Source: Elainella sp. Prado103
Lineage (GTDB): Bacteria > Cyanobacteriota > Cyanobacteriia > Elainellales > Elainellaceae
DNA: 64,000 bases
NCBI GenBank assembly: GCA_025454395.1
Contig: JALOOM010000003.1
Span: 62,001 to 126,000, forward strand
Direction of reading: 5' to 3'
A program made the translations under genes and the position numbers. Positions 47,008-56,060 of the stretch are shown piece after piece (positions within the stretch are counted from its first letter, which is position 1; every line of letters begins with the position of its first letter). The notes beneath the pieces were generated by a model that ran no database searches, was not told the origin of the DNA, and saw only the letters and a program-made list of their open reading frames with translations.

Positions 47008-48291
47008 ATGGCAGCAATGACACAATCGATGCAGTGGATCAGTGCCCTTTCAACTCGCCCTTCCTTAGAGGCAGCCGTCAATGATGTCATCGAGCAAACC
47101 CAACGGCAACTTCATGCTGCGCCCGATCTCGCTTTTGTGTTTATTTCTTCCGCCTTCGCCAGCGAATATTCTCGGTTGATGCCATTGCTCCAGGCTGCGA
47201 TCGATGTCCCGGTCTGGATCGGCTGTAGCGGGGGTGGGGTAGTGGGTGTTGATGCCAATGGCCAAATTCAGGAAATTGAAGGGCAAGCGGCATTAAGCCT
47301 GACCCTGGCAAGTTTGCCGGACGTGGCGGTTCATGCATTTCACCTTGGCACTGATGAGTTGCCCGATCTGGATAGTCCACCCGATGCCTGGATCCAGCTA
47401 ATCGGGGTTGCTGCAGAGGCTCAACCCGACTTTGTGTTGCTGGCCGCTCCAACTTCACCAGGCGTGACTGAATTGCTGCAAGGGCTAGACTTTGCCTATC
47501 CAGGTTCCGTGAAAGTAGGCGGACTCGCAAGCGTTAATTCGCTGTCCGGAGCCAGTGGGCTCTTTTGCAACGATCGCTACTACCCAGATGGCATCGTTGG
47601 GGTCGCCCTCAGCGGCAATATTGTCATGGAGACGATCGTCGCCCAGGGGTGTCGGCCGATCGGGCAGCCTTATCGGGTCGCCGCCGCTGAGCGAAATATT
47701 TTAACTGAGTTGGAGGAAAATACTGAGGCCGATGAAACCTGTGGCTTAGCTCGCACCCCTCTGGAAGTGCTACAAGGGTTGTTTCAGGAGTTAGATGAAT
47801 CCGATCGAGAGTTGGCCCAACACTCATTGTTTGTGGGCGTGGCCCAAAGTAGCTTCAAACAACAGCTAGAACAGGGCGACTTTCTGATTCGCAACCTGAT
47901 CGGAGTTGATCCCAAAACAGGGGCCATTGCAGTCGGGGATCGCATTCGACCTGGTCAAAGAATTCAGTTTCATCTGCGCGATTCGGCTGCCTCAGCAGAA
48001 GATCTGCGCACATTGCTCGCTCGCTATCAGATGCAGTCCAGATCGATCGTCATTGACCCGTCAGAGACTGATCGTGCCAGTCCCGTTGGGGCATTGATGT
48101 TTTCCTGCATGGGGCGCGGCGAAGGACTCTACGAACAACCTAACTTTGATTCTCAACTTTTCAGCCAATATTTAAATCAGGTGCCATTGAGTGGGTTCTT
48201 CTGCAATGGGGAGATTGGCCCAGTGGGAAACACCACCTTCCTGCATGGCTACACTTCAGTGTTTGGCATCTGTCGAGCTGCCGTGAGCTGA
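47008..48291 (+). CDS. FIST domain protein (FIST_N plus FIST_C)
   Basis: A 427-residue two-domain FIST protein: the N-terminal domain has DLAFVFISSAFASEY, VPVWIGCSGGGVVG and VKVGGLASVNSLSGA; the C-terminal domain has LEVLQGLFQELDE, DFLIRNLIGVDPKTGAIAVGD, GALMFSCMGRGEGLY and GFFCNGEIGPVG. FIST modules are predicted sensors of small molecules. GGAGAG lies 5 bp before the ATG at 47008, which favours this start over a longer GTG frame at 46918. It overlaps the convergent methyltransferase gene by 43 bp. It is clearly diverged from the FIST protein at 9.5 kb, which lacks these exact motifs. Confidence 0.92.
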   Translation: MAAMTQSMQWISALSTRPSLEAAVNDVIEQTQRQLHAAPDLAFVFISSAFASEYSRLMPLLQAAIDVPVWIGCSGGGVVGVDANGQIQEIEGQAALSLTLASLPDVAVHAFHLGTDELPDLDSPPDAWIQLIGVAAEAQPDFVLLAAPTSPGVTELLQGLDFAYPGSVKVGGLASVNSLSGASGLFCNDRYYPDGIVGVALSGNIVMETIVAQGCRPIGQPYRVAAAERNILTELEENTEADETCGLARTPLEVLQGLFQELDESDRELAQHSLFVGVAQSSFKQQLEQGDFLIRNLIGVDPKTGAIAVGDRIRPGQRIQFHLRDSAASAEDLRTLLARYQMQSRSIVIDPSETDRASPVGALMFSCMGRGEGLYEQPNFDSQLFSQYLNQVPLSGFFCNGEIGPVGNTTFLHGYTSVFGICRAAVS

Positions 48292-49082
48292 CGACGCGCT
48301 TCATAGAGTAATAGGGCGGCAGCGATCCCCACATTGAGAGATTCCACCTCAGCGACTTGGGGGATCCGAACTGCCAAGTCGGCGATCCCAGCCAGCCGTT
48401 GGGATAAACCTGCTCCTTCATTGCCCAGCAACACAATCGTAGGGCGGGTAAAGTCAACCTGCCAGTAGGTGCGATCGGCTGTGGGTAAAGTCGAAATAAT
48501 TTGCACCCCAGTAGACTGCTGAGCTTGCAGATCGGTCGCCAAATCAAGACTTACCTGCATCGGTAAACGAAACCACTGTCCGGCAGAGGCACGTAGCACC
48601 TTGGGATGATCTAAATCCACACTATCGGCACTGAGCCAAAGTCGATCGACCCCAGCCGCCGCCGCAGTACGAATGATCGTGCCAAGATTCCCTGGATCCT
48701 GCAAGGTTTCCAGCCCTACACCCAATTGAATCGGTTGAGCTGAAATTCCTGGCGTAGCGATCCTTTGGTCAGGAATTTGCCCTCGTCGCTGCGCTGTAGC
48801 GATCACTCCATCTGGATGCACCGTTGTGGCGATCGCCTCCAATACTGCGGCACTGACCAGTTCAGTCCGCACAGCTTGCCGACTCGCTTGATCCCACAAT
48901 TGGGGATAACGACTTTGCCAGTCTTCTGTGCAACACACAATCTCCAGAGGATAGGAGACTGCACAAGCCGCTTCCAGCAAATGAGTTCCTTCGATCAAAA
49001 AAAATCCTTGCTCCGCCCGCGCTTTGGCTTGCTGGAGTTTGCGAAGTTGCTTCACAAGCGGATTTTGCAGACTGGTCAGCAT
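48249..49082 (-). CDS. TrmH/SpoU family RNA 2'-O-methyltransferase
   Basis: A 277-residue SPOUT methyltransferase. The N-terminal substrate-binding domain (NPLVKQLRKLQQAKARAEQGFFLIEGTHLLEA) is followed by the knotted domain with motif 1 GNLGTIIRTAAAAGV, motif 2 VLLGNEGAGLS and motif 3 ESLNVGIAAALLLYEA. It most likely modifies rRNA (RlmB/TsnR group), but the target base cannot be told from sequence. The last 43 bp overlap the end of the convergent FIST gene. Confidence 0.94.
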   Translation of the reverse strand: MLTSLQNPLVKQLRKLQQAKARAEQGFFLIEGTHLLEAACAVSYPLEIVCCTEDWQSRYPQLWDQASRQAVRTELVSAAVLEAIATTVHPDGVIATAQRRGQIPDQRIATPGISAQPIQLGVGLETLQDPGNLGTIIRTAAAAGVDRLWLSADSVDLDHPKVLRASAGQWFRLPMQVSLDLATDLQAQQSTGVQIISTLPTADRTYWQVDFTRPTIVLLGNEGAGLSQRLAGIADLAVRIPQVAEVESLNVGIAAALLLYEARRQLTAARQMPNTEV

Positions 49083-49541
49083 GGGCTTTTGGCAATGAAC
49101 TTAATGAACTTTCAAAGAGACGACAGCAATTTCTTAAATGATGAGGTAATTTTTGCATGGCTTTAAAAATGGCTTTGAATGGCAATGGCCATGACAATGT
49201 TTTTTTGATGCAATGATGAGCTACATCTGTCTAAAAGATCACCTCATCCCCACCGCCGATCAAAATGATTGAAATTTTGTTACATATTGAGTCGAATTGA
49301 TAAGTAATTTTAACGGAATGCTGACGGTTTCCAGGCAACAACTGGCTCAGAGCAAACACCGCAGAATTGCCAAGTATCCCAAGTAAGGATCACGATCGGT
49401 TTCAAGGCAGCTCGTGCCCGAAGAAACCAAAGCTTGAAGCGAGAAAATAGCAAACAGCCTAAAGGAGTAAGAGTTACCAACTTCTGAACTCTTTCGTAGC
49501 TTGGCAAAGCAGATTAAGACTTAAAAACCAACCTGGCTAGA
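49083..49541. other. Intergenic region downstream of tRNA-Leu
   Basis: 459 bp. A TTG-started minus frame of 65 codons (49310-49507) lies 35 bp beyond the tRNA 3' end. It has no family resemblance or Shine-Dalgarno and is not called. No clear terminator for the tRNA was seen. Confidence 0.4.
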
Positions 49542-49626
49542 TGCGGAACCCGGGACTTGAACCCGGAAGTCTTTAACAGACACTAGAACCTGAATCTAGC
49601 GCGTCTACCAATTCCGCCAGTTCCGC
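49542..49626 (-). tRNA. tRNA-Leu (CAG)
   Basis: An 85-nt tRNA with a long variable arm. The acceptor stem GCGGAAC/GTTCCGC is perfect, the discriminator is A, and the D-arm contains AATTGGTAGACGC. The anticodon stem CTAGA/TCTAG encloses loop TTCAGGT with anticodon CAG. The T-arm is CCGGG/TTCAAGT/CCCGG. The CCA end is not encoded. Confidence 0.96.
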
Positions 49627-49896
49627 TTATCGCACTCGAAAACCGCTTTGTGTTTCCGGACTGCGATTTACCATCTTGCATGAAAATCTTGAATTCGTCA
49701 AGCTGCGGCGGTTGGAAAAAAAATCAGTCTCGATCGAGATTTTCAGAGCAAAACGACCAGAAGGCGCTAAACTCCACTGAGGAGACTTCTAGACATTCTG
49801 GAAGTTTCCGGTAGAATCAGTACCAAATTTGCAGCTTTAATCAGCTTGCAGTGGTTCCACGCTGATCAAGAGGTCTCAGGGCTTTTTCTTGCGAAT

Positions 49897-51327
49897 ATGC
49901 AGCGGGTCTCGTGGATCGGTAAATCTCAAATTGTTCCGGAGGACACAGCCATTACTTCGCATCTCAGCATTCCAAGTTCTTTTACCCCTCCCGAAGAAGA
50001 CAAGACCGTCCTTCGCATTTGGGGCAAGCAACCCTTACAGGGACAAGTTAAAGTCAGCGGTGCCAAGAACTCTGCGTTGGTGATTATGGCTGGGACTTTG
50101 CTTTGTGCAGGGGATTGCCGAATTCGCAATGTGCCTTCGCTGGTGGATGTCTCCCGCATGAGTGAGATTTTATCGGCGTTAGGGGTCAAGATCGAGCGAC
50201 AAGGCGACACCCTGGATGTTGATGCAACCCATATCGGGCAGTCAAAGGCACCCTATGAACTGGTCAGCCAACTCCGGGCTAGCTTTTTTGTGATTGGCCC
50301 ACTGTTAGCTCGGTTAGGAGTTGCCAGGGTGCCCTTACCGGGTGGTTGTGCGATCGGAGCACGACCCGTCGATCTGCATGTGCGCGGCTTGCAGGCCATG
50401 GGTGCGGATGTCCAGATCGAACATGGCACTGTTCACGCCTACATTAAAGGCGGCAAGCAACGGTTGCAAGGAGCCCGAATTTATTTGGATTGCCCCAGTG
50501 TGGGAGCCACCGAAACGCTGATGATGGCAGCCACCTTAGCGGAAGGTGAAACGATTCTAGAGAATGCGGCTCAAGAGCCGGAAGTGGTCGATTTGGCTAA
50601 CTTCTGCCGAGCCATGGGAGCCCGAATTCGCGGTGCAGGCACCAACACGATCGTCATCTCTGGGGTGCCACGGTTGCATTCCATAGACTACAGCATTATT
50701 CCCGATCGCATTGAAGCAGGCACTTTTTTGGTGGCTGGGGCAATTACTCGATCAGAAATTAGTCTGGCTCCGGTCATTCCAGAACACCTTGCTCCAGTGA
50801 TTGCCAAGTTACGCAGCATTGGTTGTGAGATCTACACCGATGCTCCCAATCGTCTGCGGATTGTGCCAGGGCCACACCAAATGGCAACAGACATCAAAAC
50901 GCTGCCATTTCCTGGCTTCCCCACCGACATGCAAGCGCCTTTTATGGCGCTCCTAACCCTGAGTGAAGGCAATAGCGTCATCACTGAAACCGTCTTTGAA
51001 AATCGCCTGCGACATGTGGCCGAACTGAACCGCATGGGCGCTGACATTACGGTAAAGGGGAATCTAGCCATCATTCGAGGCGTGCCGATGCTCTCTGGGG
51101 CACCTGTCGTCGCCACCGATCTCCGGGCTTCAGCATCTCTGGTACTCGCTGGTTTGGCTGCTGAAGGAGTCACCACCATTCAGTGTTTGCAGCACCTCGA
51201 TCGGGGTTATGAAAACCTGGAGGGTAAGCTACGCGGGCTAGGAGCCAAATTAGAGCGGGATGCTGGTGATGCTAATCTCTCAGGGGCTGTTCCCTCTTCG
51301 GTTGTTCCCTCTTCGGCCACAGTGTAG
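49897..51327 (+). CDS. murA: UDP-N-acetylglucosamine 1-carboxyvinyltransferase
   Basis: MurA carries out the first committed step of peptidoglycan synthesis, transferring enolpyruvate from PEP to UDP-GlcNAc. The core begins [23 protein letters not shown]. The PEP-reactive Cys (fosfomycin target) is present in [16 protein letters not shown] (about residue 150). Later family blocks include TEVFENRF-like [20 protein letters not shown] and [18 protein letters not shown] 49897 is preferred to a TTG at 49846; either leaves an N-terminal extension of ~43-60 residues before the core. The C-terminus ends in a short Val/Pro/Ser repeat (VPSSVVPSS). Confidence 0.95.
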   Translation: MQRVSWIGKSQIVPEDTAITSHLSIPSSFTPPEEDKTVLRIWGKQPLQGQVKVSGAKNSALVIMAGTLLCAGDCRIRNVPSLVDVSRMSEILSALGVKIERQGDTLDVDATHIGQSKAPYELVSQLRASFFVIGPLLARLGVARVPLPGGCAIGARPVDLHVRGLQAMGADVQIEHGTVHAYIKGGKQRLQGARIYLDCPSVGATETLMMAATLAEGETILENAAQEPEVVDLANFCRAMGARIRGAGTNTIVISGVPRLHSIDYSIIPDRIEAGTFLVAGAITRSEISLAPVIPEHLAPVIAKLRSIGCEIYTDAPNRLRIVPGPHQMATDIKTLPFPGFPTDMQAPFMALLTLSEGNSVITETVFENRLRHVAELNRMGADITVKGNLAIIRGVPMLSGAPVVATDLRASASLVLAGLAAEGVTTIQCLQHLDRGYENLEGKLRGLGAKLERDAGDANLSGAVPSSVVPSSATV

Positions 51328-51512
51328 TTGAAGTCGCGTCACCAAAGCAGGTTGGTCAAAGCAGCTTGACTCAAGGCAGTGTCTGCGAGTGAGGGTCAAA
51401 GGAGTCTCCTCGCATACTCAACATACTCGTACTCCATTGAGTCTAGCTTCGTCATTATTCACCCGAGCGCAATGGCTGATTCGGTTGATCCCTTCATTAG
51501 AATGGTTGACCC

Positions 51513-51547
51513 AAGAGATCTGGTACCTACCGGATCTCTTTAATTTT
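51513..51547 (+). terminator. Rho-independent terminator candidate after murA
   Basis: AAGAGATC (51513-51520) pairs with GATCTCTT (51533-51540), followed by TAATTTT. It lies 186 bp beyond the murA stop. Confidence 0.6.
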
Positions 51548-51584
51548 GGCGATCGAAGTTAGGGAATCAAAATTTGTCGATATT

Positions 51585-51660
51585 GGCACCGTTCAAAATT
51601 GGCACCGTTCAAAATTGGCACCGTTCAAAATTGGCACTGTTCAAAATTGGCACCGTTCAG
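51585..51660. repeat. 16-bp tandem array, nearly 5 copies
   Basis: GGCACCGTTCAAAATT is repeated head to tail, with one C/T change in copy four and a truncated fifth copy. It lies in the 440-bp gap between murA and the DUF760 gene, 108-183 bp before the latter. The rest of the gap holds the murA terminator and no gene. Confidence 0.93.
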
Positions 51661-51767
51661 ATCGGGAAGTTCGCTCAGTCGGGTTCGGTTCCGCCCACCT
51701 CCCAGAGAAGCTGAGAATTGTTACAGTAGGGGCATCAAGCAACATTGTCTGAGTGAGGTTCTACTCT

Positions 51768-52109
51768 GTGAACAACACACCAAATCGAGTTTCAGAATTT
51801 TTGGGCAGTGAGTCAAACAATTTGCTGTGGCAGTATGTGCAGTCTATGAGTCCTGAAACGGTGGCTCAGCTTTCTAAACCGAATTCTGGTGAAGTGCTGC
51901 AAGTGATGGAACGCAACATTATTGGCTTGCTGGGTGGGCTGCCGTCTGAACATTTTGATGTGACGATTTCAACGAACCGAGAAAACTTGGGCCGTCTTTT
52001 GGCTTCTGCAATGATGAGCGGTTATTTTCTGCGCAATGCCGAGCAACGGTTACAGTTTGAACGATCGATCCAAGATGTAGATTCGATCGTAAACGGCAGC
52101 CCTGAATAG
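51768..52109 (+). CDS. DUF760 family protein
   Basis: A 113-residue protein of the DUF760 family, found in cyanobacteria and plastids (NLLWQYVQSMSPETVAQLSKP, then VLQVMERNIIGLLGGLPSEHFDVTI and NLGRLLASAMMSGYFLRNAEQR). It is all-helical and soluble, and its function is unknown. The GTG at 51768 gives the family-like opening (M)NNTPNRV; another in-frame GTG lies 15 bp upstream. A long hairpin follows the gene. Confidence 0.88.
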   Translation: MNNTPNRVSEFLGSESNNLLWQYVQSMSPETVAQLSKPNSGEVLQVMERNIIGLLGGLPSEHFDVTISTNRENLGRLLASAMMSGYFLRNAEQRLQFERSIQDVDSIVNGSPE

Positions 52110-52227
52110 TTAGCATTTTCGATGTAGGACAATTCGATGTAGAACAATCGGTTTTGAGCCGCTAGTTTGGAACAGATGGGATCGGCAAGTTATCCCTACG
52201 GCTGACTATTACCCTAACTTCATTAGC

Positions 52228-52271
52228 TCAGAAAGTCGGTAGATTTGCGGGGTGATCTGCCGACTTTCTGA
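52228..52271 (+). other. Long perfect-stem hairpin between DUF760 and mutY
   Basis: The stem of about 17 bp runs 52228-52244 against 52255-52271, with one G-U pair and a 10-base loop (TTGCGGGGTG). There is no T-run on either side, so it is not a standard terminator. It lies 119 bp after the DUF760 stop and 70 bp before the mutY start. Confidence 0.8.
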
Positions 52272-52340
52272 TAGATTCAAGCTGCTTATAGGGTAGTAAT
52301 CTGATCAGGTGAGGCTCACTGTTCTTCGCATCCATCAAGC

Positions 52341-53468
52341 ATGACAAAAGCGGAATCATCGCAGCCGCAAGCTGATATTACACCTCTGGTTCCGGTTTGG
52401 GATTCAGATCACCTCACCGCCTTCCAGCAAACCCTTCTAGACTGGTATGCCCAGCATGGACGAAAACTACCCTGGCGGGAAACCCGCGATCCCTATGCTA
52501 TCTGGGTTTCAGAAATTATGCTGCAACAAACCCAGGTCAAAACAGTCTTACCCTACTACAAACGATGGCTACTTCGTTTTCCTACAGTTGAGGCTTTAGC
52601 CGCAGCCGATCTACAGGAGGTCTTGAAGGGATGGCAAGGACTAGGCTACTATGCTCGTGCGCGTAATCTCCATCGGGCAGCTCAGCAGGTGGTGCAGCAG
52701 CATGGTGGCTTGTTTCCCCAGGATCTGTCGATCGTACTAACCCTGGCTGGGATCGGGCGAACTACCGCCGGAGGCATTCTCAGTGCTGCCTTCAATTTGC
52801 CTGTGCCAATTCTGGATGGTAATGTCAAGCGCGTTCTGGCTCGGTTGATCGCGCTGCCTTTACCACCCAATCGGGCACTTTCGCTGCTGTGGCAAGTTTC
52901 AGAGCAACTGTTACCTATCGATCGAGCGCGTGACTTCAATCAAGCCTTGATGGATCTGGGCGCGACGATCTGTACCCCCAAACAACCTGCCTGCTTACTC
53001 TGCCCCTGGAATCATTCCTGTCGTGCCTATCAAACCCATATGCAAAACGAATTGCCTGTCCCAGAAGCGCGGGCACCGATCCCCCATAAACAGATTGGAG
53101 TCGCTGTGATTTGGAACGATCGCCAGCAAATTTTGATCGATCGACGGCGACCAGAAGGCTTACTCGGCGGGCTCTGGGAGTTTCCTGGTGGCAAAATTGA
53201 GCCGGGTGAAACTGTGGCAGCTTGTATCCGTCGCGAAATTCAAGAAGAGTTAGGCATTGAAGTCGAAGTGGGCGACCACTTGATTACGATCGATCACGCC
53301 TATACCCATTTTCACGTCACCCTGAATGTTCACCACTGTCGTCATATTACCGGAGAACCTCAACCGATCGAATGTGATGAAGTGCGTTGGGTCACCGTTG
53401 ATCAGCTCGATCAGTTTCCCTTCCCAAAAGCCAATGTCACTATTATTGAGGCTTTGAAAAAATATTGA
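52341..53468 (+). CDS. mutY: A/G-specific adenine glycosylase MutY
   Basis: Removes adenine opposite 8-oxoguanine. The N-terminal glycosylase has the catalytic Glu region VSEIMLQQTQVKTVLPYY, the helix-hairpin-helix LAGIGRTTAGGIL, the catalytic Asp in LDGNVKRVLARL, and the 4Fe-4S site C-x6-C-x2-C-x5-C (CTPKQPACLLCPWNHSC). The C-terminal NUDIX-like domain (about 248-370), with GGLWEFPGGKIEPGE and REIQEELGIE, recognises 8-oxoG. The stop codon lies in copy two of a 19-bp tandem array, so the last residues (IEALKKY) are array-encoded. Confidence 0.96.
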   Translation: MTKAESSQPQADITPLVPVWDSDHLTAFQQTLLDWYAQHGRKLPWRETRDPYAIWVSEIMLQQTQVKTVLPYYKRWLLRFPTVEALAAADLQEVLKGWQGLGYYARARNLHRAAQQVVQQHGGLFPQDLSIVLTLAGIGRTTAGGILSAAFNLPVPILDGNVKRVLARLIALPLPPNRALSLLWQVSEQLLPIDRARDFNQALMDLGATICTPKQPACLLCPWNHSCRAYQTHMQNELPVPEARAPIPHKQIGVAVIWNDRQQILIDRRRPEGLLGGLWEFPGGKIEPGETVAACIRREIQEELGIEVEVGDHLITIDHAYTHFHVTLNVHHCRHITGEPQPIECDEVRWVTVDQLDQFPFPKANVTIIEALKKY

Positions 53469-53539
53469 GGCTTTGAAAAAATATTGAGGCTTTGAAAAAA
53501 TATTGAGGCTTTGAAAAAATATTGAGGCTTTGAAAAAAC
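53445..53539. repeat. 19-bp tandem array across the mutY stop, 5 copies
   Basis: Five copies of ATTGAGGCTTTGAAAAAAT in register, the last diverged at its end. The first copy is coding and the second supplies the TGA. On the other strand the same array reads as a meaningless repetitive frame. Confidence 0.95.
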
Positions 53540-53579
53540 GCGGAGCATAGAATCTAGGAACCTGTTTCTCCCGTTTCTC

Positions 53580-54230
53580 CTATTCCTCCACCAGCTCAAC
53601 TTGAAAGACTTCCGCAAAGCTAGCGGCGATCTGTTGCCGCACAGTTGCGAGCTGGATATCAGGAATAAACTGCGCCAAACTACCGACTGGGCGATCGGCA
53701 ATACCGCAAGGAACAATTTGCTGAAATCCACTCAAATCGGGGCAGACATTGAGGGCAAAGCCATGCATGGTGATCCAGCGGCTGACCTTGATGCCGATCG
53801 CAGCGACCTTATAACCTTCTACCCAGACTCCAGTTAAGCCAGGAATGCGATCAGCAGACAAACCATACTGGGCAATCACTTGAATGATGACCGCTTCGAG
53901 TTGGCGGAGATACCAATGCAGATCAGGTTGATGTCGCCGCAGGTTGAGGATCGGATAGCCCACAATTTGACCAGGACAATGATAGGTGACTTCGCCGCCG
54001 CGCTCAATTCGAACGATCGAATGGGGAGACTGGGCAGGGTCAAATTTCAAAAATTCTAGGCTGGATCCTTGCCCTAAAGTATAGACTGGCGGATGCTCCA
54101 GCAGAATCAAAGCATCCTCTCGCGTCGGATCGGCACGCCGTTCTGCCACTAACTCTTGCTGCCACTCCCAAGCCTGAGCATAGGGCATTAAATCGCACTG
54201 ATAAAACAAACAGGGGTTGGTCGATCCCAT
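53580..54230 (-). CDS. lipB: Octanoyl-ACP:protein octanoyltransferase LipB
   Basis: Transfers the octanoyl group to lipoyl domains in the first step of lipoate synthesis. Motifs are [36 protein letters not shown], and the catalytic Lys/Cys pair in [22 protein letters not shown] and FQQIVPCGI. The ATG at 54230 is preferred to a TTG at 54275 because it leaves the usual short lead before [12 protein letters not shown]. It is divergent from lrtA with a spacer of about 190 bp. Confidence 0.95.
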   Translation of the reverse strand: MGSTNPCLFYQCDLMPYAQAWEWQQELVAERRADPTREDALILLEHPPVYTLGQGSSLEFLKFDPAQSPHSIVRIERGGEVTYHCPGQIVGYPILNLRRHQPDLHWYLRQLEAVIIQVIAQYGLSADRIPGLTGVWVEGYKVAAIGIKVSRWITMHGFALNVCPDLSGFQQIVPCGIADRPVGSLAQFIPDIQLATVRQQIAASFAEVFQVELVEE

Positions 54231-54423
54231 ATACTCACGATCTTCAAATTTACCGATCGAAACCGATTCAAGCAAGGGTAGATCAACGGAAATTTACCTC
54301 CTGCTCCAGCAGTTCGAATCAAGAAATATCAACGGATGCAAAAGATTTTAAACGAGTCTGTTGTCCAGAATACAAGGTGCTAGGGTGGATATATGACCCA
54401 AATATTTAGGGAGGAAGCTCTTT

Positions 54424-55068
54424 ATGAAGCTTGTTATCCAGGGCAAAAATATTGAGATTACCGACGCGATTCGTGAGTATGTGCATCAGAAAATTGAGAA
54501 GGCAGTCAACCACTTTCAAAACCTAACGACTGAAGTCGATGTACATCTATCCGTCGCACGGAATCCCCGGATAAATCCCAAACAAACCGCTGAAGTCACC
54601 ATCTATGTGAATGGAGCCGTTGTCCGCGCTGAAGAAAGCAGCGAAAACCTCTATGCCAGCATCGATTTAGTGGCCAATAAAATTGCCCGTCAACTGCGGA
54701 AATACAAAGAAAAACGGCATGAGCAAAGCCACACTCCCGTTAAAGCAACTGAGGTGCTAGCTCAACAGCCCGTTGCGCCCACTTTGATTAATGGCGATCG
54801 AGAACCGGCTTTGCCGACCGAAGTGGTACGGATGAAGTACTTTGCTATGCCACCTATGACGGTTGAAGAAGCCCAAGAGCAGCTCGAACTCGTCGATCAT
54901 GACTTTTACATGTTCCGGAACATTGAAACCGGCGAGATCAACGTGATCTATGAACGCAACCATGGTGGTTATGGTGTGATTCAACCCCGCAACGGCAATG
55001 GTCATACCAACGGTAAGTTTGCCCAAATTTCTCATGAAGGGCGATCAGTTGGCACATCGACGCGATAA
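54424..55068 (+). CDS. lrtA: Long ribosome hibernation promoting factor (LrtA)
   Basis: Binds 30S subunits and drives formation of inactive 100S ribosomes. The N-terminal domain (1-100) is [28 protein letters not shown] and onward. A linker leads to the C-terminal dimerisation domain (about 140-190; [32 protein letters not shown]). The 214-residue length marks the long form. GGGAGGAAG lies 9 bp before the ATG. In cyanobacteria this is the light-repressed transcript gene, with a regulatory leader; the ~150-bp upstream spacer has room for one. A strong terminator lies downstream. Confidence 0.95.
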   Translation: MKLVIQGKNIEITDAIREYVHQKIEKAVNHFQNLTTEVDVHLSVARNPRINPKQTAEVTIYVNGAVVRAEESSENLYASIDLVANKIARQLRKYKEKRHEQSHTPVKATEVLAQQPVAPTLINGDREPALPTEVVRMKYFAMPPMTVEEAQEQLELVDHDFYMFRNIETGEINVIYERNHGGYGVIQPRNGNGHTNGKFAQISHEGRSVGTSTR

Positions 55069-55201
55069 AACGATCCCTCGCTGATATGCCATGAACAGGG
55101 TTGCGTTCGGTTCAGGGATATCCAACACGGTGCCAACTGTCTAACGCTGGAGTTAGGTTCAACAAAACCCAACGTAAGCATAGGTTTCACTCCATAGCCT
55201 G

Positions 55202-55248
55202 CCTAGCCCATCGGTCAGTTTCTGGCTCGATTCAGGGCTAGGTTTTTT
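55202..55248 (+). terminator. Rho-independent terminator after lrtA
   Basis: CCTAGCCC (55202-55209) and GGGCTAGG (55235-55242) pair perfectly and are followed by TTTTTTG. The 25-nt loop can form a further small stem. It lies 134 bp beyond the lrtA stop. Confidence 0.82.
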
Positions 55249-55339
55249 GTATCGTGATTTTTTGATATCGTCGCCGGTATTCAACAAAGAATGTCAAAAT
55301 TTTTAACAGGGATTGTTTCGTTATTTTGCTGGCAGCTCA

Positions 55340-56008
55340 ATGTACACCTACGCCTTCTTGTTGAATGAGACTCCACTGGAGTTGCCCGAAGGAATTTGGG
55401 GATCGCTGGAGCTGGTGGGAGTCGATCGATTAGCCGCGCTGATTGAGCCAGAATTGCAGCTTGAATCTGTGCAGCAGAGCGATCGACAACTCATGCAAGC
55501 CCTGCTATCGCACGATCGGGTCATTCAAGAAGTCTTTCAACAAACCACCGTATTACCCTTACGATTTGGCACCTGCTTTGTGTCGCGGGCTAGGCTGCTG
55601 GAACATTTGCAAACTCATCAATTGGAATATTTAGAAAAATTAGATTACCTGCAAGGCAAAGCTGAGTATGTCTTGAAGTTTTCGCCCTTGCCCTATGTTG
55701 AACCTACACTGGAGTCTGGATTGGCCGGAAAAGCTTACTTTTTAGCCAAAAAGCAGCTCTACCAGAAGCAAGCCGCTTGGCAGCAGCAACAGCAAGCCGA
55801 ACTCCAAAGCCTCCATAGCTTAGTCGAAGAGCACTATCCCGAAGCAATTCGCGGTGGATCGGCAGAAGATGGGATTGAACGAGTTTATTTATTGCTAACA
55901 GGAAAGACTGCGATCCAACTTCAGGCTCATTTACAAGTATGGCAACCGCAATTTTCCACCTGGGAATTGTCCCTCAGCAATACCTTACCGCCATATCACT
56001 TTGTCTAG
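55340..56008 (+). CDS. Gas vesicle protein GvpF/GvpL family
   Basis: A 222-residue GvpF/L-type accessory protein of gas vesicle assembly: opening MYTYAFLLNETPLELPEG, then the conserved VLPLRFGTCFVS segment, a central helical region with YQKQAAWQQQQQAELQ, and the end LTGKTAIQLQAHLQVWQ. The ATG at 55340 is preferred to a TTG at 55313. No gvpA, gvpC, gvpN or other gas vesicle gene is in the window, so this copy is solitary. Many cyanobacteria keep gvp genes in a cluster elsewhere. Confidence 0.85.
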   Translation: MYTYAFLLNETPLELPEGIWGSLELVGVDRLAALIEPELQLESVQQSDRQLMQALLSHDRVIQEVFQQTTVLPLRFGTCFVSRARLLEHLQTHQLEYLEKLDYLQGKAEYVLKFSPLPYVEPTLESGLAGKAYFLAKKQLYQKQAAWQQQQQAELQSLHSLVEEHYPEAIRGGSAEDGIERVYLLLTGKTAIQLQAHLQVWQPQFSTWELSLSNTLPPYHFV

Positions 56009-56060
56009 TTGTAGTCTAGTTGCATTGCGGATCCGCGCCATCACGACATCACATCCTGAA

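Noticed and set aside
49310-49507. 65-codon minus frame beside tRNA-Leu
   Set aside because: TTG start, no ribosome-binding site and no recognisable features.
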